In this document: in pieces, positions 51,848 through 59,797 of the stretch
How the letters are laid out: each line of letters starts with the position of its first letter
How positions within the stretch are numbered: the stretch's first letter is position 1
Made by a program: the position numbers and the translations under genes
The notes under the pieces: generated by a model
Databases searched by the model: none
What the model was told of the DNA's origin: nothing
Seen by the model: only the letters and a program-made list of their open reading frames with translations
DNA from: Rhodospirillales bacterium
GTDB taxonomy: Bacteria > Pseudomonadota > Alphaproteobacteria > Micavibrionales > Micavibrionaceae
Reading direction: 5' to 3'
Assembly: GCA_023898785.1 (NCBI GenBank)
Contig: CP060239.1
Location: 1,116,001 to 1,180,000, forward strand
DNA length: 64,000 nucleotides

Positions 51848-52402
51848 ATGTATAAAACTGAAGGCGAAGCTATAGATGGTCATTTATTTTTAGGTCAGTC
51901 TTTATATTACGGCAATGAAAAGGTTTTCGAGACCGCCGTTCGCGCTATCAAAAAAGGTTTTCATACAAACCAGAGAGAAGTCATTATGTCGGGCGACCTC
52001 TCTTGCAGTTTTTTTAACCTTCAACGAGGTGAAAACGGAATTTCACACAAGCTTGTGGAAGGCCGCTACATGTCTTTGCGGCATCCCCAAACTTTTCATG
52101 AAAATCTTGTTTTATGGGCTGATATGATTGTTCCTGACCTTGTGCGAAACGGCTTTTTTGGTAAAGAAACAGGTCCTGACAAGCAGCGTGCCCAAATCAT
52201 AGCAGGTTCGTGCCATCACAAAGATTGTTTATTTGCTTTTCTACATTATGGCGATGAGCTTTCCGAGCGCACTCTTGATATAGCAGAAAGATGGTTGCCT
52301 GAGACCGATAGCTTAAGAAAGGCCATCAGTTTTGCGGGTGATTCTCAAGCCAACCTGAAGACCTCTATAGCTGGACAACGGCTAGATACTCTTGGCCTGT
52401 AG
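51848..52402 (+). CDS. Hypothetical protein between argD and argF
   Basis: Not recognised. The 184-aa product from ATG 51848 has no signal peptide or membrane segment. It is aromatic- and His-rich: DGHLFLGQSLYYGNEKVFET, SGDLSCSFFNLQRGENGISH and GSCHHKDCLFAFLHYGDELS. It has its own promoter-like sequence and a less GC-rich composition by eye than the arg genes, so it looks like an addition to the cluster. Confidence 0.65.
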   Translation: MYKTEGEAIDGHLFLGQSLYYGNEKVFETAVRAIKKGFHTNQREVIMSGDLSCSFFNLQRGENGISHKLVEGRYMSLRHPQTFHENLVLWADMIVPDLVRNGFFGKETGPDKQRAQIIAGSCHHKDCLFAFLHYGDELSERTLDIAERWLPETDSLRKAISFAGDSQANLKTSIAGQRLDTLGL

Positions 52403-52488
52403 GACAAAAAGCACTTGCTCTTTTAAACATCTGTGTATTTCATGGCCGAGATAGATGGTTTTTGCCAATTATACAAAAGAGGAAAAAT

Positions 52489-53412
52489 ATGGGCGACGTT
52501 AGACATTTTCTGGATTTGGATGACATTGATCCTGATGTACTGAAATCTATCCTAAAGAAAGCGCATGCGCTCAAAGCGCAGAAATATAATCCGCCGCAGA
52601 TTTTTACGGGGCTGAGTCTGGCGATGGTCTTTGATAAGCGCTCGACACGCACACGGATGAGCTTTGAAATTGCAATGAAACAGCTCGGCGGGCATACGCT
52701 GGTGATGAGCATGGATGAAATGCAAATCACGGGGGCCGAAAGCGTCAAGGATACGGCCAATGTGGTGTCGCGCTATGTTGACGGGGTCATGATCCGGATG
52801 AGCGATGATGATGTTCTGAAAGACTTCGCCGGGCATTGCTCCATTCCGGTGATTAACGGCATGACGGATAAGACGCATCCGTGTCAAATCATGGCCGATA
52901 TGCTGACCATCGAAGAAAAGCTGGGCAGCATAGCCGGGCGCAAGATTGCGTGGTTTGGCGATTGCAACAATGTCAGCAACACATTCGTGCAGGCCGCGCC
53001 GATTTTCGGTTTTGAGCTGGCGCTGTCGGTGCCGCTGGAGCTGAAGCCTGATGATCTCACCGATTATGTGGCCTATTTCGAAGATCCGGAGGCGGCGGCC
53101 AGGGATGCCGATGTTCTGGTCACTGACACATGGGTTTCGATGGGTCAGGAAGGCAAGGCGATTGACAAGTTCCGCCATTATCAGGTCACCCCGGCCTTGA
53201 TGGCAAAAGCGCAAGACAGCGCGATCTTCATGCACTGCATGCCGGTGCACAAGGACGAAGAAGTGGCCCAAGGCGTGCTGGACAGTCCGGCGAATGTGAT
53301 TTACGACGAAGCGGAAAACCGCCTGCATGCGCAAAAAGCCATTCTGGCCTGGTGCCTTGAAGAGGCCGGGGTGAGCGTCAGCCAGAGCAGTTTTAATTTC
53401 GGGAATGCGTGA
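52489..53412 (+). CDS. argF: Ornithine carbamoyltransferase
   Basis: ArgF makes citrulline. The 307-aa product has the carbamoyl-phosphate site FDKRSTRTRMSFEIAMKQLG, the HPCQ motif in TDKTHPCQIMADMLTIEEKL, and FMHCMPVHKDEEVAQGVL with the catalytic Cys. These are OTC-type motifs, not those of acetylornithine carbamoyltransferase. ATG 52489 follows AAAGAGGA, and upstream readings are not needed. Confidence 0.95.
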   Translation: MGDVRHFLDLDDIDPDVLKSILKKAHALKAQKYNPPQIFTGLSLAMVFDKRSTRTRMSFEIAMKQLGGHTLVMSMDEMQITGAESVKDTANVVSRYVDGVMIRMSDDDVLKDFAGHCSIPVINGMTDKTHPCQIMADMLTIEEKLGSIAGRKIAWFGDCNNVSNTFVQAAPIFGFELALSVPLELKPDDLTDYVAYFEDPEAAARDADVLVTDTWVSMGQEGKAIDKFRHYQVTPALMAKAQDSAIFMHCMPVHKDEEVAQGVLDSPANVIYDEAENRLHAQKAILAWCLEEAGVSVSQSSFNFGNA

Positions 53413-53421
53413 TTGATAATC

Positions 53422-53480
53422 ACGAATGGACACAGATAGACACGAATAGAATGTAACTACAGAGATCGCAGAGTGCGCAA
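53422..53480. repeat. Dispersed repeats after argF
   Basis: ATCACGAATGGACACAGATAGACACGAATAG is followed by TACAGAGATCGCAGAGTGCGC. They are relatives of the CACAGAT...ACACAGATAAACAC and CCGCAGAGACGCAGAGG repeats seen elsewhere in this window (44590, 57281, 28511). A decayed reverse copy (TTTATTCGCGTTTATTCGTGG) lies at about 54073-54093. Confidence 0.6.
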
Positions 53481-53599
53481 GAGAAACAGCTTGCTTACTT
53501 TTAAAACATAATATATTTCCGTAAAACATGTTGACGTGTCGCTTTTTTGTTTTAAAAGATATATTTTACGAAACAATACAACTATAAAGAGGATAGGAA

Positions 53600-53917
53600 A
53601 TGACTCGTTATTTAGATGATACCAATCGTCAAGATGGAGATAAAGAAGGGGTAAGTGCTTTCTTTCAGGGATGTCAAGAAATCGCCGCAAGTAGCGTAAC
53701 AAGTGCAAAAAATTACTTCACGAAAGTGCCTGTTGATGATTGCGGCGAAGCCGGTAAAGTCCCCAACTATAAAAAATTTGTCGTCAGAAGAGTTCTTGAT
53801 TTTACTACTGCGGCAAGCTTGGCGGGCATGATTTACGTGGGCTCATCCCTTGATAATAAAACAAATCCAGAATGTTCATCAAATGATCAGCCTGTGCCCA
53901 CATTGTCTGCCGGCTAG
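53600..53917 (+). CDS. Hypothetical small protein with one hydrophobic segment
   Basis: Not recognised. A 105-aa product with a good ribosome site (AGAGGATAGGAA). An N-terminal polar part (TRYLDDTNRQDGDKEGVSAF) leads to a segment FTTAASLAGMIYVGSSL that may be a membrane span. It has three Cys. It is AT-rich and lies between repeats in the gap between argF and argG, so probably accessory. Confidence 0.55.
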   Translation: MTRYLDDTNRQDGDKEGVSAFFQGCQEIAASSVTSAKNYFTKVPVDDCGEAGKVPNYKKFVVRRVLDFTTAASLAGMIYVGSSLDNKTNPECSSNDQPVPTLSAG

Positions 53918-54121
53918 AATGATTCACGCTTTTCTTGTGTTTCTGTCTGTCTAAATTTTAAAAGTAGTTTTTTTAGGAAGATAGATATAAATTCTATAAA
54001 ATTATTGTAGTTCGGAGTCTTTGAGGCCTTGCCTTCTCTCGCGTGCTCTGTAGTTATATATTTTTAATTTTGTATTTATTCGCGTTTATTCGTGGTTCAA
54101 AAACGAAAAGGAAGGTAACAA

Positions 54122-55372
54122 GTGAGCAAAGGTAAAATCGTACTGGCGTATTCGGGCGGCCTGGATACGTCGGTGATTTTGAAATGGTTTATCGAAGAAG
54201 GCTATGAGGTTATCGCCTATATCGCCGATGTCGGTCAGGAAGAGGATTTCGAAGCGGCGCGGGAAAAGGCGCTGAAGATCGGCGCGGCGAAGGTTTATGT
54301 CGAGGACCTCAAGGAAGAATTCGTTACCGACTACATCTTCCCGGCGTTTAAATCGCAAGCGGTTTACGAGGGGCGCTATTTGCTCGGCACCTCTGTGGCG
54401 CGCCCCATCATCGCCAAGCGCCAGATTGAGATTGCCGAAAAAGAAGGCGCGCAGTTTGTCGGTCACGGCGCGACCGGTAAAGGCAACGATCAGGTGCGTT
54501 TTGAGCTGTCTTATTATGCGCTCAAGCCCGATATTAAAGTGCTGGCGCCGTGGAAGATGCCCGAGTTTCTGACCCGGTTTGAAGGACGCCAGGATATGCT
54601 CAATTACTGTGACCAGTACGGCATTCCGGTGAGCGCGACGCGCAAGAAGCCCTATTCCGAGGATGATAATCTGCTGCATATTTCTCATGAGGCGGGCATT
54701 TTGGAAGACCCGAATGCGCCCTGCGCCGAGGATGTGTATTCGCGTACATCGACGATTAAAGACTGGCCGGATGAGCCGGAGCTGATTTCGATCGAGTTCA
54801 AGGCCGGGGTGCCAGTCAAGGTTGAGGCCGAGGGCAAAACGGTTACGGGCGCTTTGGCGCTGTTTCAGTTCCTCAATGAATTGGGGGCCAAGCACGGGAT
54901 CGGGCGTCTGGATATGGTTGAAAACCGCTTTGTCGGGATTAAATCACGTGGGATTTATGAGACGCCGGGCGGAACGATCCTGCATAATGCGCACCGCGAC
55001 CTTGAAGGGCTGGCCATGGACCGTGAGGTAATGAAGCTGCGCGATACATTGTCGCTAAAAGTAGCGGAATTGATTTATAACGGGTTTTGGTTCTCGCCGG
55101 AATTTGAACTCCTGATGACGACGATGGACAAGGCGCAAGAAACCGTGAACGGGACGGTGCAGGTGCAGTTGTTCAAGGGCAGCGCCTATCCGGTGGCGCG
55201 TACATCGCCGAATGCACTGTATGACCCGGCGCAATCCTCGATGGATGAAGAAGGCGGGTATGACCAGAAAGACGCTGAAGGCTTTATCAAGATTAATGCC
55301 GTGCGGTTGCGGAATAACACCAAGGTACGCGGGGAGACGCCTGCGAGTAAACCGAGCAAGGCGGCGGCATAA
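54122..55372 (+). CDS. argG: Argininosuccinate synthase
   Basis: ArgG joins citrulline and aspartate. The 416-aa product has the ATP-site IVLAYSGGLDTSVILKWFIE, the AHGATGKGNDQVRFE-type motif (VGHGATGKGNDQVRFELSYY), ATRKKPYSEDDNLLHISHEA and VENRFVGIKSRGIYETPGG. Start is GTG 54122 after AAAGGAAGG. Length is slightly above the usual 400-410. A palindromic repeat and a GIY-YIG gene follow. Confidence 0.96.
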   Translation: MSKGKIVLAYSGGLDTSVILKWFIEEGYEVIAYIADVGQEEDFEAAREKALKIGAAKVYVEDLKEEFVTDYIFPAFKSQAVYEGRYLLGTSVARPIIAKRQIEIAEKEGAQFVGHGATGKGNDQVRFELSYYALKPDIKVLAPWKMPEFLTRFEGRQDMLNYCDQYGIPVSATRKKPYSEDDNLLHISHEAGILEDPNAPCAEDVYSRTSTIKDWPDEPELISIEFKAGVPVKVEAEGKTVTGALALFQFLNELGAKHGIGRLDMVENRFVGIKSRGIYETPGGTILHNAHRDLEGLAMDREVMKLRDTLSLKVAELIYNGFWFSPEFELLMTTMDKAQETVNGTVQVQLFKGSAYPVARTSPNALYDPAQSSMDEEGGYDQKDAEGFIKINAVRLRNNTKVRGETPASKPSKAAA

Positions 55373-55380
55373 CCTCTGCG

Positions 55381-55412
55381 CCGTCATGCCCGCTTCCGTG
55401 CGGGCATCCGGA
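55381..55412. repeat. GTCATGCCCGC palindrome, left of the GIY-YIG gene
   Basis: CGTCATGCCCGC-TTCC-GTGCGGGCATCCGG: ATGCCCGC and GCGGGCAT pair around a short loop. A related element is to the right of the GIY-YIG gene (55723-55774). It starts nine bases after the argG stop. Confidence 0.8.
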
Positions 55413-55419
55413 GATGTAA

Positions 55420-55713
55420 ATGCCAAAACAATATTACGTTTACATTCTGTCCAAAGCCCGCAACAGTACGTTTTATGTCGGCATAACCTCGGATTTACCA
55501 AGGCGCATATGGGAACATAAAAACGAGGTTGCAGACGGCTTTACAAAAAAGTACGGTATCAAAACGCTTGTTTATTATGAGGTTCATGATGATCCTGAGA
55601 CAGCCATCCGCCGTGAGAAGCGCCTGAAAAAATGGCCCAGAGAATGGAAAATGAAAATCATTGAAGAGATGAACCCAGACTGGAAAGATTTATACGAAGA
55701 TATTTGTAGCTAG
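55420..55713 (+). CDS. Small GIY-YIG domain protein
   Basis: A 97-aa protein of the UPF0213-type GIY-YIG nuclease family: KQYYVYILSKARNSTFYVGI gives the strand pair of the motif (VYI ... YVG), then RRIWEHKNEVADGFTKKYGI and ETAIRREKRLKKWPREWKMK, the classic Arg and helix pattern, ending in NPDWKDLYEDI. The genomic role of these single-domain proteins is unclear. It lies as a cassette between two palindromic repeats of one family, which suggests linked mobility or repair; that is inference. Confidence 0.9.
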   Translation: MPKQYYVYILSKARNSTFYVGITSDLPRRIWEHKNEVADGFTKKYGIKTLVYYEVHDDPETAIRREKRLKKWPREWKMKIIEEMNPDWKDLYEDICS

Positions 55714-55722
55714 CACAACCAT

Positions 55723-55774
55723 GTCATGCCCGCTTTATGCGGGTATCCGGATCCCCGCACAAGGCGGGGATGAC
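55723..55774. repeat. GTCATGCCCGC/GGATCC palindrome, right of the GIY-YIG gene
   Basis: GTCATGCCCGCTTTATGCGG, TATCCGGATCC, then CCGCACAAGGCGGGGATGAC. Two hairpins, ATGCCCGC/GCGGGTAT and ATCCCCGC/GCGGGGAT style, are joined at a central TCCGGATC. The left element at 55381 has the same first hairpin. Confidence 0.85.
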
Positions 55775-55785
55775 TTAAAAAAAAT

Positions 55786-55989
55786 ATGAAAAACCTAATT
55801 AAGAAGATAATTATGGCCATACCAACAGGCTTTGTTGCAGCAGTGCTTTTTATACCTTTATATTTCTCTTCTTATTTATTCTATACTTTAGGGATCTCTA
55901 TATGGTTTTGGATGGTCGCATGCACTTTTATTGTCGGCCTATATGAAATGTTAAGGCAGGAATTTAAAAAAGAGAATGAGCAAAAATAA
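55786..55989 (+). CDS. Small membrane protein before argH
   Basis: A 67-aa product with a basic start (KNLIKKIIMAIPTGFVAAVL) and two hydrophobic segments (about 8-30 and 35-52), ending in a charged tail (LRQEFKKENEQK). It is AT-rich. It overlaps argH by 14 bases. ATG 55786 has only an A-rich ribosome region. Function unknown; it may be accessory DNA that came with the flanking repeat. Confidence 0.5.
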   Translation: MKNLIKKIIMAIPTGFVAAVLFIPLYFSSYLFYTLGISIWFWMVACTFIVGLYEMLRQEFKKENEQK

Positions 55990-57280
55990 AGCCAATAAAA
56001 TGTGGGGGGGGCGGTTTAGCGAAAAGCCGTCCGACATTATGGAGCAGATCAATGCGAGCATTGATGTGGATGTACGCCTGTGGCGGCAGGATATTGCCGG
56101 ATCGAAGGCGCATTGCGAGATGCTGGTGAAGCAGAAGATCATTCCGGCCAAGGACGGTGAGGCAATTTTGAAGGGGCTGGACCAGATTGCCGGGGAGATT
56201 GAGACCGGGGAATTTGAATTCAAGCGCGAGCTGGAAGACATTCATATGAATATCGAAAGCCGTTTGCGCGAGCTTATTGGTGAGGCGGCGGGTAAGCTAC
56301 ACACCGCGCGCAGCCGGAATGATCAGGTGGCCACAGATTTCAGAATGTGGATTCGTGATGCTATTAACGACATTGTCGCTAAAATTGAGGCTTTTCAAGA
56401 TACTCTTGGTGATTTAAGTGACACGCACAAAAACAGCATTATGCCGGGCTTTACGCATTTACAAGCCGCGCAGCCGATTACGCTGGGGCTGCATCTGGAT
56501 GCCTATGCCTGCATGCTCAACCGCGACAAGCTTCGGTTTCGTGATTGTCAAAGCCGGGCGAATAAATGCCCGCTGGGCTCGGCGGCTCTGGCTGGAACGC
56601 CCTACCCTATCGACCGGGAATTTACCTCTCAAAAGCTAGGTTTTGACCGACCGACGCTCAATACGCTTGATGCGGTAAGCGCGCGGGATTTTGCGACCGA
56701 GTTTTTGTTTTGCTGTGCGCAGACCGGCATTCACCTGTCGCGGCTGGCTGAGGAAATCATTTTGTGGGCGACGCCGCAATTCGGGTTTATCCAGCTTTCG
56801 GATCAGTGGAGCACAGGCAGTAGCATTATGCCGCAGAAGAAAAATCCTGATGCGGCCGAGCTGGTGCGCGGAAAAACCGGGCGTTTGAACGGGAATTTGA
56901 TTCAGATGCTGACCGTTTTAAAGGGCCTGCCGTTGGCCTATAACAAGGATTTGCAGGAAGATAAGGCACCGGTGTTCGAGAGCTTTGATACGGTCATGCT
57001 GTGTATTGAGGCGATGGAGGGGATGCTCTCAACCGCTACGTTTAACACCGAAAATATGCTCAAAGCTGCCGAGGATGGGTTTACGACGGCTACGGCGCTG
57101 GCTGACTGGCTGGTGATGGAGCTGGGCATGGCGTTTCGTGATGCGCACCATGTGACGGGGGCGATTGTGAAGCTCGCCGAGGAGAAGGGCTGTAAGCTGG
57201 ATGAGCTTGATCTGGCCGATATGCAGGCTGTGGAAGGCCGGATCACGGATGAGATTTATTCTGTTCTGTCGGTTAAATAA
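55976..57280 (+). CDS. argH: Argininosuccinate lyase, C-terminally shortened
   Basis: ArgH cleaves argininosuccinate to arginine and fumarate. The 434-aa product has GGRFSEKPSDIMEQINASI, LHTARSRNDQVATDFRMWI, the GFTHLQAAQPITLG motif and the catalytic loop STGSSIMPQKKNPDAAEL. It ends ...EIYSVLSVK, whereas other ArgH proteins continue for about 30 residues after this VLSV position with a conserved RTSYGGTAP-like segment. The stop lies in the first codons of a dispersed repeat (57281). The active-site loops are retained, so activity is possible but altered stability is likely. Confidence 0.92.
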   Translation: MSKNKANKMWGGRFSEKPSDIMEQINASIDVDVRLWRQDIAGSKAHCEMLVKQKIIPAKDGEAILKGLDQIAGEIETGEFEFKRELEDIHMNIESRLRELIGEAAGKLHTARSRNDQVATDFRMWIRDAINDIVAKIEAFQDTLGDLSDTHKNSIMPGFTHLQAAQPITLGLHLDAYACMLNRDKLRFRDCQSRANKCPLGSAALAGTPYPIDREFTSQKLGFDRPTLNTLDAVSARDFATEFLFCCAQTGIHLSRLAEEIILWATPQFGFIQLSDQWSTGSSIMPQKKNPDAAELVRGKTGRLNGNLIQMLTVLKGLPLAYNKDLQEDKAPVFESFDTVMLCIEAMEGMLSTATFNTENMLKAAEDGFTTATALADWLVMELGMAFRDAHHVTGAIVKLAEEKGCKLDELDLADMQAVEGRITDEIYSVLSVK

Positions 57281-57309
57281 CCACAGATTGACACAGATAA
57301 ACGCCGATG
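57281..57309. repeat. CCACAGATTGACACAGATAAAC-type dispersed repeat
   Basis: CCACAGATTGACACAGAT then AAACGCCGATGAA directly follows the TAA of argH. This string is a well-known dispersed bacterial repeat; decayed relatives occur at 53422 and 54073. Confidence 0.7.
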
Positions 57310-57326
57310 AATAAGGAATCAACAGC

Positions 57327-57761
57327 ATGAGCGAAGCAATTTTCGGCTTTCTTGGGGTTATTATCGGGTCATTTATCCCTTGGGTAAGAGAGTGGCTGAA
57401 TGAAAAACGGCTGCGCGAAAAACATGCTGCGTATCTGGCCGTTCAGATAATATGTGTCCTTGATGAATATGTCGGAAAATGCTGCGAAGTTGTCGGCGAT
57501 GACGGCACTATCATGGGACAGCCTGATTATGAAGAATTCTTTGAAGCAAGACAGGACGGCTATGCGAATCTTGGCCTAGATGCTATAGAGCTGAAAGAGG
57601 CGTTACGAAAAAAATACGAAATACCGGATGAAAATTTTGAAATTAATCCTGATTGGAACGCCAGAAAATTTTTGGAAAAGAAAAGAGATGGGATTGAAGA
57701 AAGAAGAAAACAGCGGGCATCTCATTTCCATGAGATGACTAAAGAGATAAGGGCGACATGA
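57327..57761 (+). CDS. Hypothetical protein with N-terminal membrane anchor
   Basis: Not recognised. A 144-aa product with AAGGA before its ATG. Residues about 4-20 (AIFGFLGVIIGSFIPWVREW) form a membrane anchor, followed by a charged helical body (LNEKRLREKHAAYLAVQIIC) and an acidic/basic C-terminus (EKKRDGIEERRKQRASHFHE). It resembles small phage- or island-type proteins in layout, but no family is clear. Its stop overlaps the yejF start (ATGA), so it is co-translated with yejF. Confidence 0.6.
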   Translation: MSEAIFGFLGVIIGSFIPWVREWLNEKRLREKHAAYLAVQIICVLDEYVGKCCEVVGDDGTIMGQPDYEEFFEARQDGYANLGLDAIELKEALRKKYEIPDENFEINPDWNARKFLEKKRDGIEERRKQRASHFHEMTKEIRAT

Positions 57762-59368
57762 CCGAAACACTCCTCCAAATCAAAAATCTTTCCGTTGATT
57801 TTAAGACGCAAGGCGGCGGCCTGCGCGCGGTCGATGATGTGTCGTTTGAAATCCAGAAGGGTGAGACGATGGCTCTGGTCGGAGAATCAGGGTCGGGAAA
57901 ATCGGTTACGGCGCTGTCGATCATGCAATTGCTGCCCTACCCGCGCGCTGTGCACCCGGATGGCGGGGCGATCCAGTTTAACGGCGAGGAACTGGTCGGT
58001 AAGGGTGAAAGCTTTATGCGCACGGTGCGCGGGCGGAAGATCGGGATGATTTTTCAGGAGCCTTTGACCGCGCTCAATCCGCTGCACACGATTGAAAAAC
58101 AGATTTCGGAAGTGCTGTTTTTGCACCAGAAGATGAATAAGCCGCAAGCGCGGGCGCGGGTTTTGGAATTGCTGGAACTGGTGGGACTGGAGGGGCTAAA
58201 AACGCGGTTGAATGCCTATCCGCATGAGCTATCGGGCGGACAGCGCCAGCGGGTGATGATTGCCATGGCGCTGGCGAATGACCCGGAGCTATTGATCGCC
58301 GATGAGCCAACAACGGCGTTGGATGTCACCGTGCAGGCGCAAGTGCTGGAGCTTTTGAAAGATTTGCAAAAGCGGCTGGGGATGGCGCTGCTGCTCATCA
58401 CGCATGATCTGACGATTGTGGAGAAAATGAGCGATCATGTGTGTGTTATGCAGCGCGGGAAAATCGTTGAGCAGAACGAAACGGCGAAGCTGTTTGCCAA
58501 GCCGCAGCATGAATATACGAAAATGCTGCTTTCGGCCCAGCCGAAGGGGGATGCAATCCCCGCAGATATGAACGCGCCAGTGATTTTGGAAGGCTCGGAT
58601 ATCAAGATTTATTTCCCCAAGGCGAAAAACCTGTTTGGCAAGCCGCTGGACTGGGTCAAAGCAGTCGATAATATCGACATTGTTGCTAAAAAAGGGCAAA
58701 CTATCGGCGTGGTCGGCGAGAGCGGCTCGGGCAAGACAACACTGGGGCTTGGGTTGCTTAAGCTTTTGGGGGCGCAGGGGCGGATTGTGTTTGAGGGGCG
58801 TGATATTTCGAGCCATAACGCGAAAGAGATGCTGCCCTTGCGTGAAGAGATGCAGATCGTGTTTCAGGACCCGTTCGGCTCGCTGTCCCCGCGAATGAGC
58901 GTGGAGCAGATTATTGGCGAGGGTCTTAAAATCCACCGCAGCGCTTTAAGCCGTGAAGAACGCGATGCGCTGGTGGTGCAGGCCCTGGAAGATGTGCATA
59001 TGGACCCGGAGACGCGACATCGCTATCCGCATGAATTTTCCGGCGGGCAAAGGCAACGTATTGCGATTGCCCGTGCGCTATCCTTGCACCCGAAATTTAT
59101 CGTGATGGATGAGCCGACAAGCGCGCTGGATTTGTCTGTGCAGGCGCAGATTGTCGATTTGCTGCGTGAATTGCAGGAGAGGCACAATATTTCCTATATG
59201 TTCATCAGCCATGATTTGCGCGTGGTCAAAGCCATGGCGCATGATTTGATTGTCATGAAAGAGGGCCGCGTGGTAGAAGCCGGACCAGCGAAAGCGATCT
59301 TCGGAAATCCACAGGAAGACTACACAAAAGCTCTGCTGGCGGCGGCGCTGGATTTGAAAACGGCTTAG
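57758..59368 (+). CDS. yejF: Yej ABC importer ATPase YejF (two fused ATPase domains)
   Basis: The ATPase of the Yej peptide importer, 536 aa, with two nucleotide-binding domains. Domain 1 has Walker A ALVGESGSGKSVTALS, signature LSGGQRQRVMIAMALAND and Walker B LIADEPTTALDVTV. Domain 2 has VVGESGSGKTTLGLGL, FSGGQRQRIAIARALSLHP and IVMDEPTSALDLSV. Oligopeptide-type C-terminal tails follow each domain. Its partner genes yejA, yejB and yejE lie 12 kb upstream, separated by the arginine cluster. Confidence 0.94.
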   Translation: MTETLLQIKNLSVDFKTQGGGLRAVDDVSFEIQKGETMALVGESGSGKSVTALSIMQLLPYPRAVHPDGGAIQFNGEELVGKGESFMRTVRGRKIGMIFQEPLTALNPLHTIEKQISEVLFLHQKMNKPQARARVLELLELVGLEGLKTRLNAYPHELSGGQRQRVMIAMALANDPELLIADEPTTALDVTVQAQVLELLKDLQKRLGMALLLITHDLTIVEKMSDHVCVMQRGKIVEQNETAKLFAKPQHEYTKMLLSAQPKGDAIPADMNAPVILEGSDIKIYFPKAKNLFGKPLDWVKAVDNIDIVAKKGQTIGVVGESGSGKTTLGLGLLKLLGAQGRIVFEGRDISSHNAKEMLPLREEMQIVFQDPFGSLSPRMSVEQIIGEGLKIHRSALSREERDALVVQALEDVHMDPETRHRYPHEFSGGQRQRIAIARALSLHPKFIVMDEPTSALDLSVQAQIVDLLRELQERHNISYMFISHDLRVVKAMAHDLIVMKEGRVVEAGPAKAIFGNPQEDYTKALLAAALDLKTA

Positions 59369-59408
59369 AAAAACTAGTATAATTAAAGCTTGAGGCATTT
59401 TTCCCTTG

Positions 59409-59435
59409 CATTCCTTGTACGAGATGGTAGGAATG
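59409..59435 (+). other. Hairpin in the rpsU leader
   Basis: CATTCCT (59409-59415) pairs with AGGAATG (59429-59435) around a 13-base loop, about 75 bases before rpsU. It has no T run. It could be a leader element of S21 control or part of yejF termination. Confidence 0.35.
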
Positions 59436-59509
59436 TGGGCCTTTTGCGCTGCTTCGGCGGTGTACAGGGACAATTTTAACTTTAACACTCTTGAAAGGAG
59501 TGATGCACT

Positions 59510-59716
59510 GTGGTCAGTGTTAGTGTACGCGACAACAATGTCGATCAAGCTTTGAAGGTTCTCAAGAAGAAAATGCAACGTGAAGGCATTTTCCGTGAGA
59601 TGAAGCTTCGTCGTCATTACGAAAAGCCTTCTGAAAAGAAAGCCCGCGAACAATCTGAATCTGTGCGCCGCGCGCGCAAGATGGATCGTAAGCGCCGTGA
59701 ACGCGATGGATTCTAA
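59510..59716 (+). CDS. rpsU: Ribosomal protein bS21
   Basis: The 68-aa product starts VSVSVRDNNVDQALKVLKKK and continues MQREGIFREMKLRRHYEKPS, then a highly basic tail (RRARKMDRKRRERDGF), exactly as bS21. It contacts the anti-Shine-Dalgarno region of 16S rRNA. Start is GTG 59510 after AAAGGAG (59494-59500). It has its own terminator. Confidence 0.97.
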   Translation: MVSVSVRDNNVDQALKVLKKKMQREGIFREMKLRRHYEKPSEKKAREQSESVRRARKMDRKRRERDGF

Positions 59717-59743
59717 AAGCAGTTTTTTGTAATTTAAAACTCC

Positions 59744-59778
59744 AAAAAATCCGCTGTTTTCTTTTCAGCGGTTTTTTT
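59744..59778 (+). terminator. Rho-independent terminator after rpsU
   Basis: CCGCTG (59751-59756) pairs with CAGCGG (59766-59771) and is followed by TTTTTTT; AAAAAA precedes, so it can work both ways. Confidence 0.9.
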
Positions 59779-59797
59779 ATGCTTTATACTGAATCGT

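Noticed and set aside
52552..53529. Minus-strand open frame of 325 codons opposite argF
   Set aside because: It is a mirror of argF with no ribosome site, and argF motifs are complete on the other strand.
54086..54895. Minus-strand open frame of 269 codons opposite argG
   Set aside because: Mirror of argG; its sequence is Arg/Leu-rich, as typical of antisense shadows.
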